DNA of 64,000 nt from PCC-6802 sp943367755 (GTDB lineage Bacteria > Cyanobacteriota > Cyanobacteriia > Pseudanabaenales > Pseudanabaenaceae). The notes beneath the pieces are model-generated. The model was not told the origin of the DNA, did no database searches, and saw only the letters and a program-made list of their open reading frames with translations. The position numbers and the translations under genes were made by a program. The stretch covers positions 34,244 through 98,243 of the forward strand of contig CALRKB020000014.1 of assembly GCA_943367755.1 (NCBI GenBank). Reading direction: 5' to 3'. Positions 6,488-14,300 of this stretch are shown piece after piece. The number at the start of each line of letters is the position of its first letter. Position 1 is the stretch's first letter.

Positions 6488-8404
6488 TTAGGCTTCAGAC
6501 CAAGAGCGCATTTGACCGATCGTAACTGGCATCACATCGCTAACATCGATCGTGAATCGCTTGACCGTTTTTGAACGCTGAAGATTATCTGGGTCAACGA
6601 ACCGCAACTTCACGTCATAGCAATCGGAATCAGGGCGACCAATGGGACTTTTGACCACCTCGATCGTCTCCATGACTCGATCGTTCAAGGTTGCTTGAGA
6701 AATTGCGACAGAGAGTTGGAAAGCATTGGTTGCTGCATAGTTGAGTGCGCGCTCCTGTGGCGTTACGCCTAGGTTGCGATAGTCATAATAAATCCGATCT
6801 AGCACTTCTCTAATCCGAGACCTTAAACCTTCCTGGTGTGCTTCCGGTGTACCTGGCTCTACCACAGCGTTCAATAAAGCATCGACAGACCAACTACACA
6901 TCCCGCGCACTTCCGGTACGATAACTGGGACAACTTCACCTGAAATCAATCTGACGCTACCGCTGACATAACCTGGAATTGAAACCCGCTCGATATTTTC
7001 GTCGCGAAGGAAGGAGCGCAGTCGCTCGAAAGTGACACTGGCATAGGGACCAGAAGGAGCGATCGCGTAGATTGGCGTGGCATCAAGATTCAGCGTCCAA
7101 ATCAGCGATTGTGCCTCAAAAGGGTTTTGCTCTAGATAGTCCAGCAAATTCATACCCGCAGGCATGGCTTGGGTAAATGAATCTCGACGAGCCTGAGTCC
7201 CAAAATCGTAGCCCAAATCACCCAAAGCATAAGCTATCTGCGCTTTTCCACCGCCACTGCAAGACGCACATTCAGAAGGAGCGACAGCAGCGCTCATTTG
7301 GTTGCTAGGAATCGTCATCATCGAATTTTCCTCCATTGGCATAGCAGTTGGTATAAATGTCGATGTATTGGCCTCCGCAGCCTGTACACCAATCGCTGAA
7401 GACTGAGCAACAGGTTGTTTTAAACTGAATTCAATCACCTCATTTGGTTGGAGTTGTTCAATTGTTTTGTCAGCTTCACTGGGTTGCATCGCGATTTCCT
7501 CTAGGTTGTGGTCTGTCATTTGTTTAATTCCTTTTTTTGTAATTAGGGCGTATGCCCCAGAAATATTAAGCGTCCCAACTAGACAGCGACGGCTATCTAA
7601 ACCCTTTGCTTGATTGCAAGACAAGGCACTTTGGAGAAGGGCATCGCGGATGGCATGGGGATCGGGCTTTTCCCCTCGTTGCATTTGAATACTGAGCAAC
7701 AGAGCAACAAGACCCGACACGATGGGAGTCGCAAAGCTGGTTCCGCTCTTGAGAGCAGTTCCACCACCAGGAATAGCACCCAAGATGTTTTCACCCAGAG
7801 AAAGAATGCCTTGATTTTGGTAAGCTTCACCCCAATTACTAAACCCAATCGGACTTCCTCGGACATCCATTGCCCCTACTGCCAGTACCGACTCAAGCGC
7901 CGCCGGAACATGGAGACAATCGCAGCCATCGTTACCCGCCGCAGCTACAATCAGAACGTTGTTCTCTTTGCACAAACGGACGGCATTAGCTAGTAATTGG
8001 TCAGACTCTGCCGATGCAGCCAACTGACCGCCACTAATGTTGATGACATTAGCTCCCTGCTCAACTGCTTGCGTTATTGCTCTTGCGAGGTCAATCTGGG
8101 AACAAGGAGCAAGCCCATCTCTCCCATCAGCAAATACAGGTACAATTAAGCCTCTACAATGGGGTGCAATACCTTGAACAGCACTGTTGTGCTGACCAAA
8201 GATGACGCTGGCAACATGAGTTCCATGTTGGGATGCGGAACCTCGATCTGCAACACCAGAAACCAAGGTTGGAAGCGGAGTTAAATTAGCTCCGTCAAAG
8301 CAGAGATGAGACTGGTCAACGGGGCCATCAAGGACTGCAACGCATACGCTAGGAGTGCCAAGAGATTCATTCCAAAGTGACTTTAGCTGGAGCAGTGTTG
8401 CCAT
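6488..8404 (-). CDS. PatA/PatG-family cyanobactin maturation protease
   Basis: The 638-aa protein has an N-terminal subtilisin (S8) domain with Asp26 (AVLDGPVD), His60 (QHGTHVAS), oxyanion Asn158 (AAAGND) and Ser223 (GTSFATP). A low-complexity linker with a CASCSGG motif near residue 385 follows, then about 240 residues of the C-terminal domain found in PatA and PatG (start ALGDLGYDFGTQARRDSF, later YVSGSVRL and EVRGMCSW). PatA removes the leader of cyanobactin precursors; PatG macrocyclises. The start is ATG 8404 with GAGGA upstream. No signal peptide is present. Iteron cassette copy 3 lies upstream and the Cys-rich peptide gene is downstream, so they may form one transcript. Confidence 0.88.
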   Translation of the reverse strand: MATLLQLKSLWNESLGTPSVCVAVLDGPVDQSHLCFDGANLTPLPTLVSGVADRGSASQHGTHVASVIFGQHNSAVQGIAPHCRGLIVPVFADGRDGLAPCSQIDLARAITQAVEQGANVINISGGQLAASAESDQLLANAVRLCKENNVLIVAAAGNDGCDCLHVPAALESVLAVGAMDVRGSPIGFSNWGEAYQNQGILSLGENILGAIPGGGTALKSGTSFATPIVSGLVALLLSIQMQRGEKPDPHAIRDALLQSALSCNQAKGLDSRRCLVGTLNISGAYALITKKGIKQMTDHNLEEIAMQPSEADKTIEQLQPNEVIEFSLKQPVAQSSAIGVQAAEANTSTFIPTAMPMEENSMMTIPSNQMSAAVAPSECASCSGGGKAQIAYALGDLGYDFGTQARRDSFTQAMPAGMNLLDYLEQNPFEAQSLIWTLNLDATPIYAIAPSGPYASVTFERLRSFLRDENIERVSIPGYVSGSVRLISGEVVPVIVPEVRGMCSWSVDALLNAVVEPGTPEAHQEGLRSRIREVLDRIYYDYRNLGVTPQERALNYAATNAFQLSVAISQATLNDRVMETIEVVKSPIGRPDSDCYDVKLRFVDPDNLQRSKTVKRFTIDVSDVMPVTIGQMRSWSEA

Positions 8405-8562
8405 TATCTTTTCCTCATACTCTTTCAAAAGATAGCGTCATACTATCGATAATTAGAATCTGTTTGTTTTTCATACATTACTCCTGAAATTTAGATAACG
8501 GTATGGTTGCATTGGTAAGCTCATATAGTAGAAATTACAGAGTGGAAAACCATCTGAAAACG

Positions 8563-8680
8563 TCTTAACCTCATATATTTATCAAACTCCACTGCTAACT
8601 GAGTTCGAACCTGAGAATGACTAACTTGTGACTGATTTATGACTGACCTTGTTAAGACTTTTATCGTGTAGAATTTGGAC
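8563..8680 (+). promoter_or_regulatory. Iteron regulatory cassette, copy 3
   Basis: The palindrome core is conserved (AACTGAGTT). Iterons are CTAACTTG 8621, CTGATTTA 8632 and CTGACCTT 8643, exactly 11 bp apart, followed after 18 bp by TAGAAT (8669-8674). The protease gene starts 160 bp to the left on the minus strand. Rightwards no ATPase remnant is seen, so this copy ends earlier than copies 1 and 2. Confidence 0.6.
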
Positions 8681-9075
8681 TGTAGTCATCAGGGTAAGCG
8701 CAAGAAAAATGCTGCAACCCAGTGGAGCTGGTTTTCAATACAGTTCTAATTAGTATGCATCGATCGCGCCTTTGAAGTTTGTGTTGGAGTTTGAAGATTG
8801 CCTCTTTAGAACGAACTATTTCGCGAGGTGATCGCGCAATTCTCATAAGGTGGATTATTGCTTGTACCAATCTTCAGCAACTCATCCAAGAGTTGTGATG
8901 GATTGCCTGAATACTCATCAGTCAGAGGCGTTAATGCGGTTAGTTGCTCGCCTGGAACCCCAGGATTGGATTTAGGCATCAAAGGTAAATCGGGTATTTT
9001 ACAATCGATGCCCAACCCCTCAAATTGACAACCATTCGCGGCTTAAGATATTAGGCTTACTTAACCCACTGACTG
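8681..9075. other. Gap with no convincing gene
   Basis: About 400 bp without a well supported gene. The best frame (8806-9015, minus) needs a TTG start and codes for a 69-aa peptide with LTALTPLTDEYSG and LLDELLKIG; an RBS at useful spacing is missing. It could be a decayed precursor-like gene or chance. Confidence 0.4.
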
Positions 9076-9471
9076 CTAGCGAGATGTGCCAAATATCTGA
9101 GTCCAATAATAGTTAGCTTTGACAGCACCCTGATCGTTTTCTAGAAAGTAATAGCCAACCCCAATATCAGTATATCCAGGATTCAGGATATTGTTTCGAT
9201 GCCCAGGACTATCCATCCATCCCTTCATAGCCGCTTCTGGTGAAGATGGGCCTGCGAAAATGTTTTCTGCCATCGGTCCAGCATAACCTTCGGCTTTAAC
9301 GCGCTCCCCTAAATCTCGGTGATCGTAAAAGTCCTTATTTGCCATGTTTGCGCTGTGCTTCATTGCAGCCCAACCAAGTTTCCAATTATAAACGAGGTCT
9401 GGTAAATTATTACGGCGACGCTCATTGTTAGTGAGATCCCAGATCGCTTTGAGAAAATCAGTATCAGCCAT
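9076..9471 (-). CDS. CAP-domain (SCP/PR-1-like) protein
   Basis: The start is ATG 9471 because AAGGAGG precedes it; the 131-aa product begins MADTDFLKAIWDLTNNERRR. CAP features are visible: an N-terminal T(N)xxRxxNxLPxL helix, His in AAMKHSANMA, H(R)D in FYDHRDLG, AENIFAG, and a C-terminal GHRNNILNPGYTDIGVGY motif. Bacterial CAP proteins are usually secreted, but no signal peptide is visible here, which is odd. Iteron cassette copy 4 lies upstream with the 22-bp shared leader word at 9496-9517. Confidence 0.85.
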   Translation of the reverse strand: MADTDFLKAIWDLTNNERRRNNLPDLVYNWKLGWAAMKHSANMANKDFYDHRDLGERVKAEGYAGPMAENIFAGPSSPEAAMKGWMDSPGHRNNILNPGYTDIGVGYYFLENDQGAVKANYYWTQIFGTSR

Positions 9472-9495
9472 AGTTAAGTTCCTCCTTATGTTTTT

Positions 9496-9612
9496 GAGAA
9501 ATTGAGTTTTGTTGAACATCGGGTTCGGCTTGCTTGAACCTGATATATTCATCTAACTCCATTGCTAACTGAGTTTAGAACTGAGAATTACTGACTTGTT
9601 ACTGACTTGTGA
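9496..9612 (+). promoter_or_regulatory. Iteron regulatory cassette, copy 4
   Basis: It contains the palindrome AACTGAGTT and two perfect iterons, CTGACTTG at 9591 and at 9602 (11 bp apart); a third is not recognisable. No -10-like box follows, so this copy is the most shortened on that side. The left end carries the 22-bp leader word also found at 5720 and, with one mismatch, at 10169. The rest of the gap to 9762 holds no gene. Confidence 0.55.
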
Positions 9613-9762
9613 TATCAAATTCGGTTAATTGCTTGATATAAAACCAGGTTGCATAGACCCCAGAAACTCTGCCCAATGGAACTTCTGCAACCCAGGGAAA
9701 AGAAAAATCTACCCAAAGCTGAGTAGATTTATATAGATATATATAGAAATTTACTAATCTTC

Positions 9763-10155
9763 TTAAATTCCTTGCGTGGGATATGGCACGTATATGACCA
9801 TACCTACTGGCAGATTAGCGGGGTCAAAATCTTCATCGGGGCCACCATTAATGCGCGATTTTATTTTAGTGGCTTCATATATATCTTTCCAGCGAGATTT
9901 ATCTCCGTAATATTTGACAGCAATTGAATATAGCGTTTCCCCTGGTTTTGCGACATGATCAACACCGTAACTTAGTATTTCTGCTAGCATTACTTCCTTT
10001 TTATCTTTATTAGGTTGTTGAACTTCGGAAGTAGGTTGTTGATTTAATATAGTTTGTTGACTTTGTGTGTTTGCTCCAATGGCTAATACAGGTAAAGCAG
10101 CAACAGTAGCAGCAAACATTGTACCAGTGAAAATTTTAGTGAGTTTGCCTTTCAT
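9763..10155 (-). CDS. Secreted LysM-domain protein
   Basis: The 130-aa product starts with a Sec-type signal (MKGKLTKIFTGTMFAATVAALPVLA, cleavage after a likely VLA-IG or IGA-NT), followed by a Gln/Asn-rich linker and one LysM domain in the C-terminal half: VAKPGETLYSIAVKYYGD, then IYEATKIKSRI and a final VGMVIYVP strand. LysM binds peptidoglycan, so it should sit in the periplasm or on the wall. The RBS is strong (AAGGAGG). Just before the RBS lies the 22-bp leader word (10169-10190) shared with cassettes 2 and 4. Confidence 0.85.
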   Translation of the reverse strand: MKGKLTKIFTGTMFAATVAALPVLAIGANTQSQQTILNQQPTSEVQQPNKDKKEVMLAEILSYGVDHVAKPGETLYSIAVKYYGDKSRWKDIYEATKIKSRINGGPDEDFDPANLPVGMVIYVPYPTQGI

Positions 10156-10191
10156 GATTTCCTCCTTTGAGAAATTGAGTTTTGTTGGACA

Positions 10192-10377
10192 TCAAGCTCT
10201 ATTTGCTTTACCATGGAGTGCGTCTCCACCTTCATGATGTTTCAGCCAAGAGACGAGCTTTGCCATTGCTTCCATAGAGCATATTGCAACCTCATATCTC
10301 TCATTAGCGCAGATGATGTCATTATCGTCTTTTCTATATAGATCTTCACAGTTAGCTGTGCCAAAGAAAATAGCCAT
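10192..10377 (-). CDS. Small uncharacterised protein, 61 aa
   Basis: The peptide MAIFFGTANCEDLYRKDDND continues with ICANERYEVAICSMEAMAKL and a His/Gly-rich end. GGAG lies 8 nt before the ATG, which supports it. It has three Cys and no membrane helix. It precedes the LysM gene by 36 bp on the same strand, so they may be co-transcribed. No family is recognised; because it sits in the cluster of small genes around a RiPP protease it could be a modified or immunity peptide, but nothing in the sequence proves this. Confidence 0.5.
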   Translation of the reverse strand: MAIFFGTANCEDLYRKDDNDIICANERYEVAICSMEAMAKLVSWLKHHEGGDALHGKANRA

Positions 10378-10509
10378 GTAATTTCTCCATGTGAGTTTTG
10401 ATGATTATTTGCTCCTGTAGAATGCACGATCGCACATCCAAACTTCTTGCTTGAGTTTGATGATCGCCCCTTCGGAACAAATCATTTCGCGAATGGAGCA
10501 TATAGTTCG

Positions 10510-10824
10510 TTACCAACGATCGCGACTATAAAGGTTTTCAATCCAGCTCAGCATTTCCATCTCAGTAGCGAAGGAAACCGATTTGTTCGTCAATGGGTCA
10601 TAGATGTGCCAATGGATGCGACCGCTGCGATCTTGCTTTTGCCATATCCTTAATTCCGGTTCTTTAGTTAGATATGCGATCGCATTCTGCCACAGGTTCC
10701 CTATTAGAGTCAGGATCGACTGAACTTTGTTAACAGAGCGATCGCTCTGTTCAGTTGAAATTAATTCTGAGTCGCTGTACTCTTTCCATATGTTTGCTTT
10801 TTGGAGATCTGGTTCGGCGCTCAT
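10510..10824 (-). CDS. Conserved-looking cyanobacterial protein, 104 aa
   Basis: The polar N-terminal 45 residues precede a compact C-terminal half, ELRIWQKQDRSGRIHWHIYD followed by PLTNKSVSFATEMEMLSWIE. This basic/aromatic pattern (WQK.DR.G...W..YDP.T.....S..E...WIE) is one I have seen in short cyanobacterial proteins of unknown role. No signal peptide or membrane helix is present. It lies between the 61-aa gene and the DUF4278 gene, same strand. Confidence 0.65.
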   Translation of the reverse strand: MSAEPDLQKANIWKEYSDSELISTEQSDRSVNKVQSILTLIGNLWQNAIAYLTKEPELRIWQKQDRSGRIHWHIYDPLTNKSVSFATEMEMLSWIENLYSRDRW

Positions 10825-10919
10825 AACATTTACACCTCATACTTGAAATATTTGATTAGTAGCTACTGTCGCAATAGTAGATAGGGGCAATTTTTGTGAA
10901 GCGGTATTAGACGATACAT

Positions 10920-11189
10920 TTAGTCAAACTGCCAACGCCAGTTGATCGCACGGGGCTTTTGATAGGGCTTGGGTGGGGGCAGTTTACGCTCGTAAGTATT
11001 GCCTCGATAGATTAGGGTTACAGTTGGCCCATCGGTTTCAACCTCTTCAGACACCACTACAGGAGGTGGAGTGTAGTCGTATGTGTAACCTCGGTAAATG
11101 AGTTTAAATTTGGGTCGATCCGTAGAATCAGCGACAGGTTCGGTTGGGGCAGGAACTTCGTAGGAGTTGCCGCGAAAGGATAGTTTCAT
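10920..11189 (-). CDS. DUF4278 protein with three YRGxTYE-type repeats
   Basis: The 89-aa protein contains three copies of a short strand motif: KLSFRGNSYEV, KLIYRGYTYDY and TLIYRGNTYER, separated by Pro/Val-rich linkers. This is the hallmark of the cyanobacterial DUF4278 family (MKL.YRG..YE), whose function is unknown. Three repeats in one short chain is more than the usual one or two. The gene is divergent from the HTH-ATPase gene, and iteron cassette copy 5 lies between them. Confidence 0.8.
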   Translation of the reverse strand: MKLSFRGNSYEVPAPTEPVADSTDRPKFKLIYRGYTYDYTPPPVVVSEEVETDGPTVTLIYRGNTYERKLPPPKPYQKPRAINWRWQFD

Positions 11190-11242
11190 GATTAAGACTC
11201 CTTAAGTAGGGTGATTATTTATTAGAGGTATTGATAGAAGGC

Positions 11243-11431
11243 ATGAACCTCATATATTCATCAAACTCCACTTCCAACTGAGTTCCAACCTGAGATGTAC
11301 TGACTTGCGACTAACTTGTGGCTGACTTTGTAAAGACTTTTGTAGCGATCGCAATTAAGATTTGGGTATTTATAATGTGATTTGGGTATTTGTAGTGTAG
11401 AATCTTGAGATTCGCCATGAGAGGTCTCCGA
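11243..11431 (+). promoter_or_regulatory. Iteron regulatory cassette, copy 5, before the HTH-ATPase gene
   Basis: The core (AACTGAGTT) is followed by iterons CTGACTTG 11300, CTAACTTG 11311 and CTGACTTT 11322. In place of the -10 at the usual 18-bp distance there is a HIP1 site, then a 20-bp tandem duplication (GATTTGGGTATTT at 11359 and 11379). The first repeat ends in a perfect TATAAT (11371-11376), and TAGAAT follows at 11398. The RBS GAGAGG lies at 11419-11424. This is the only copy with an intact gene on the right, so it probably represents the complete divergent unit. Confidence 0.7.
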
Positions 11432-12757
11432 ATGCCCAGATCCCTCAGAGTTCACCATGATTGCCTTGATAAGGTCAAACTGGCGCTTAGGCGCAACGGC
11501 TTTCCCAGTCAGCGTTCTTTGGCTGAGGATGCTGGATTTGCTCTAGCTACTGTCAGCAATTTTCTGACGGGTAAACCTGTTGACTACACAACTTTTGAAG
11601 AAATCAGTCGGAGATTGGCACTGGATTGGAAAGAAATCTCCACTCTAGATGTTGATGTTTCATCCCAGACTATAGATAAAAATCTTGAAATCCCTGAGTG
11701 GATCGATGCCAACCAGGATACCTCGCCTCGTTACCCCAGTGGCGCAGTCCCGCTCGGCTCACCTTTTTATCTAGAACGCGCTCCCCTTGAAGCGCAGATT
11801 GAGCAGGAAATTAGGAAACCAGGAGCCTTAGTACGGATTAAAGCGCCCAGAGAAATGGGCAAGACTTCACTGTTGCTGAGGATTCTCGATGCTGCTAAAC
11901 GTCTGGATTACCGCACCGTCAGCTTGAACCTGGAGCAAGTTGACCAAGCGATCCTTAACGATTTAAATCAATTTTTGCGCTGGCTGTGTGCGAATGTGGC
12001 TCGTCAGCTTCAGTTAAAACCGAGGTTAGACGCTTATTGGGATGAGGATCTAGGGAGCAAAATTAGCTGCACTTCCTACTTCCAAGACTATCTACTAAAG
12101 GAAATTTCCGCTCCCATTGTCCTGGCATTGGATGAGGTGAATCAGGTTTTTGAGCATCCTCAAGTGGCGAAGGATTTTTTACCTCTGCTGCGATCGTGGT
12201 ACGAGGAAGCCAAAACCCTTCCCATCTGGCAAAAGCTACGCATTATTGTGGTGCACTCAACGGAAATTTACGTTCCCCTCGATCTTAACCAGTCACCATT
12301 TAATGTGGGACTGCCAGTTCAGTTAAACGGTTTCAGTCAGGAGGAGGTGCAGCAGTTAGCTCAATGTTATGGACTCGACTGGTCAGATGGGAAGGAAGTT
12401 AGGCAACTGATGGATATGGTGGGGGGACATCCTGCCTTAGCACAGATTGCGCTCTATCACCTCGGCAAAGACGAGATAAGCATTGCACAGTTGCTAAAAA
12501 CGGCTGCTACTTCTACAGGGATTTATTCAAGTCATTTACAACGTCACTGGGCTGCATTACAAGAGCAACCTGAGTTAGCTACAGCACTAGACACGATTAT
12601 GAAAGCTGATGAACCTGTAGCGTTAGACCCAACGCTAGCCTACAAATTGAGCAGTATGGGTTTGATTAAGTTAGATAACAATAAAGCAACCTTAAGATGC
12701 CAGTTGTATCAGCAGTATTTTGAAAATCGGTACTTTGCTTCAAAAAATGGTGATTGA
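11432..12757 (+). CDS. HTH plus AAA-like (AAA_35) STAND ATPase
   Basis: The 441-aa protein begins MPRSLRVHHDCLDKVKLALR, with a helix-turn-helix-like N-domain (residues 1-70: SQRSLAEDAGFALATVSNFL). The AAA-like ATPase follows: Walker A variant KAPREMGKTSL near residue 140, Walker B IVLALDEVNQVF near 230, then a winged C-terminal region. The ATG at 11432 was chosen because GAGAGG precedes it and conservation begins at MPRSL. Related cyanobacterial proteins (vMAP-type) are thought to act as signalling or conflict-system switches. The C-terminus overlaps the possible start of the haem protein. Its promoter cassette is copied four more times in the island, so it may regulate, or be co-regulated with, those small genes. 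Confidence 0.85.
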   Translation: MPRSLRVHHDCLDKVKLALRRNGFPSQRSLAEDAGFALATVSNFLTGKPVDYTTFEEISRRLALDWKEISTLDVDVSSQTIDKNLEIPEWIDANQDTSPRYPSGAVPLGSPFYLERAPLEAQIEQEIRKPGALVRIKAPREMGKTSLLLRILDAAKRLDYRTVSLNLEQVDQAILNDLNQFLRWLCANVARQLQLKPRLDAYWDEDLGSKISCTSYFQDYLLKEISAPIVLALDEVNQVFEHPQVAKDFLPLLRSWYEEAKTLPIWQKLRIIVVHSTEIYVPLDLNQSPFNVGLPVQLNGFSQEEVQQLAQCYGLDWSDGKEVRQLMDMVGGHPALAQIALYHLGKDEISIAQLLKTAATSTGIYSSHLQRHWAALQEQPELATALDTIMKADEPVALDPTLAYKLSSMGLIKLDNNKATLRCQLYQQYFENRYFASKNGD

Positions 12758-12782
12758 CTTGCGTACATTAATTGGGAATGCT

Positions 12783-14231
12783 ATGAAAGCTATTCACGGC
12801 TTTGCTTTAATTGCGATCGTAGTTGGAGCTATCGTTTTTTCTGGGCTTGGGTTCTTTCTCGCGATCGGAGATGCTTATGCAAAGCCTGATAATGCAAGGA
12901 GAGAGCCGCCAGAGTCAGTAGATGTGAATCTCTTCGGAAATTTGCCAGCATCTGTTGCCGGTAATGAGATCCAAGACTTTAATGATATTGCTTGGAGAAC
13001 CTTTGTAACCTTAAATTGGCCAGCCGATCCCGAAGGTAAGCCGATCAAAGACGAGGCATTTGGGAAAAATCCAAACGCTCCGCGAATGTGGGAGTTTTAT
13101 ATAACACCCGAAGAAACGTTTCTTCCAAAGGATAAGCATGACCAATACCCTAATCCTGATAACCCCGATCAAATAGCTAGATTTTGTCAAAACAGCTCAG
13201 TTCAGAAGAAGACTATTCCCCTGTCCTTGGCAGAGGGAGAAAATTTCAAATTGGATAATAACAGGCAGCTTCAGAGGAGTAGTGATTCTTTTCTTGATTT
13301 CCCTCATTCTTTTGGACTAGGGTATCCTCTAGTTGACCAAAAAGGGGACTATATACTACTTGAAACTCATCTCAATCCAGCTGAGTGCGAACAAATTGTT
13401 CAGAATCAGTGGTACAAACGTGAAGTATTGAAGCATTACAACAGTAGTACTAAATTCCAGTTTTCATCCACCAATCTGGAGGATGCACCTGTAGAGATCA
13501 AGGTAGCTTGGCAGGTTTCCAATGGAGTTGACGATAAGAAGTACTACACTACCAAGCGGGAATTAGTTATTCCCAAAGATAGGTATATTTGTACAGATGA
13601 GAACAGTTGCAAAGAGAAGTGTGTCAATCAAGTCTGTAGGCAATCTGTAAATGTCAGGCTGATTGGCTTTCATATCATGTACAAAATTCCCGATCAAACA
13701 AAAAAAATGCCAGGATGGATTTTTGCAACTTTTGAGCACGATGATAATTTGAAAAACCTGAGCAATGAGGTTTGTAAAACTAATTGCTATCCCAACCATC
13801 CATTTGTAAAAGAACCTTATTGGAGCGATCGCCCTCCCCATGCTGTGACGAAAGTGAACGAACAAGTGGAAGCCGCGATCCCTACTCAGGTTCAGCGAGT
13901 GGTTCGTGAATATGATAAAGTTGCTAACGCGACCCTTCAAGACCTAACGCGACCCCCTGGAGGAAGTCAAAATCCTGGACTAAACTATTTGTGGAAAAAG
14001 AAATTCGAGGGTTCTATATGGCAGAACTATAAACCTATCGGAGTTCAGTGGCTTTCTGATCCGACGAAGTCGAAAGTCGTTCCGGGGAAATTACTCAACG
14101 TAACTATGGAGCCTTATCCTAAATTTGGTACATCTTGTATGGAGTGTCATATCCATGCAACATTACCATCTGGATCTGACTCAGATCATATTGCAGCGGA
14201 TTTTAGTTTTCTGCTGCAATATGCTCAATAA
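12783..14231 (+). CDS. Secreted mono-haem c-type cytochrome-like protein
   Basis: The 482-aa protein starts with a signal sequence (GFALIAIVVGAIVFSGLGFF, then AIGDAYA) and has one CxxCH haem-attachment site near the C-terminus (CMECH, followed by His/Asp). The segment NDIAWRTFVTLNWPADPEGK is typical of a family of periplasmic single-haem proteins in proteobacteria (FDxFSWQxFVALNWPA). Other Cys pairs lie in residues about 270-300. A start at 12747 overlapping the ATPase stop is also possible; 12783 puts the signal peptide directly at the N-terminus. The function is unknown; it may supply or accept electrons in the locus, which has no other oxidoreductase. Confidence 0.75.
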   Translation: MKAIHGFALIAIVVGAIVFSGLGFFLAIGDAYAKPDNARREPPESVDVNLFGNLPASVAGNEIQDFNDIAWRTFVTLNWPADPEGKPIKDEAFGKNPNAPRMWEFYITPEETFLPKDKHDQYPNPDNPDQIARFCQNSSVQKKTIPLSLAEGENFKLDNNRQLQRSSDSFLDFPHSFGLGYPLVDQKGDYILLETHLNPAECEQIVQNQWYKREVLKHYNSSTKFQFSSTNLEDAPVEIKVAWQVSNGVDDKKYYTTKRELVIPKDRYICTDENSCKEKCVNQVCRQSVNVRLIGFHIMYKIPDQTKKMPGWIFATFEHDDNLKNLSNEVCKTNCYPNHPFVKEPYWSDRPPHAVTKVNEQVEAAIPTQVQRVVREYDKVANATLQDLTRPPGGSQNPGLNYLWKKKFEGSIWQNYKPIGVQWLSDPTKSKVVPGKLLNVTMEPYPKFGTSCMECHIHATLPSGSDSDHIAADFSFLLQYAQ

Positions 14232-14300
14232 TGGATAATTACCTTGTCCTATCGCTAGTATGTAATACTTTTAAGTAAAGATTATCAAGGAGAATTTCTA

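Noticed and set aside
8585..8620. tRNA-like GTTCGAACC word in cassette copy 3
   Set aside because: Other cassette copies read TTCAAACC at the same place, and no acceptor stem or anticodon arm can be formed; it is part of the regulatory core.
13563..13940. 125-codon minus-strand frame inside the haem-protein gene
   Set aside because: No RBS, no family resemblance; the plus strand encodes a continuous secreted protein with a CxxCH motif.
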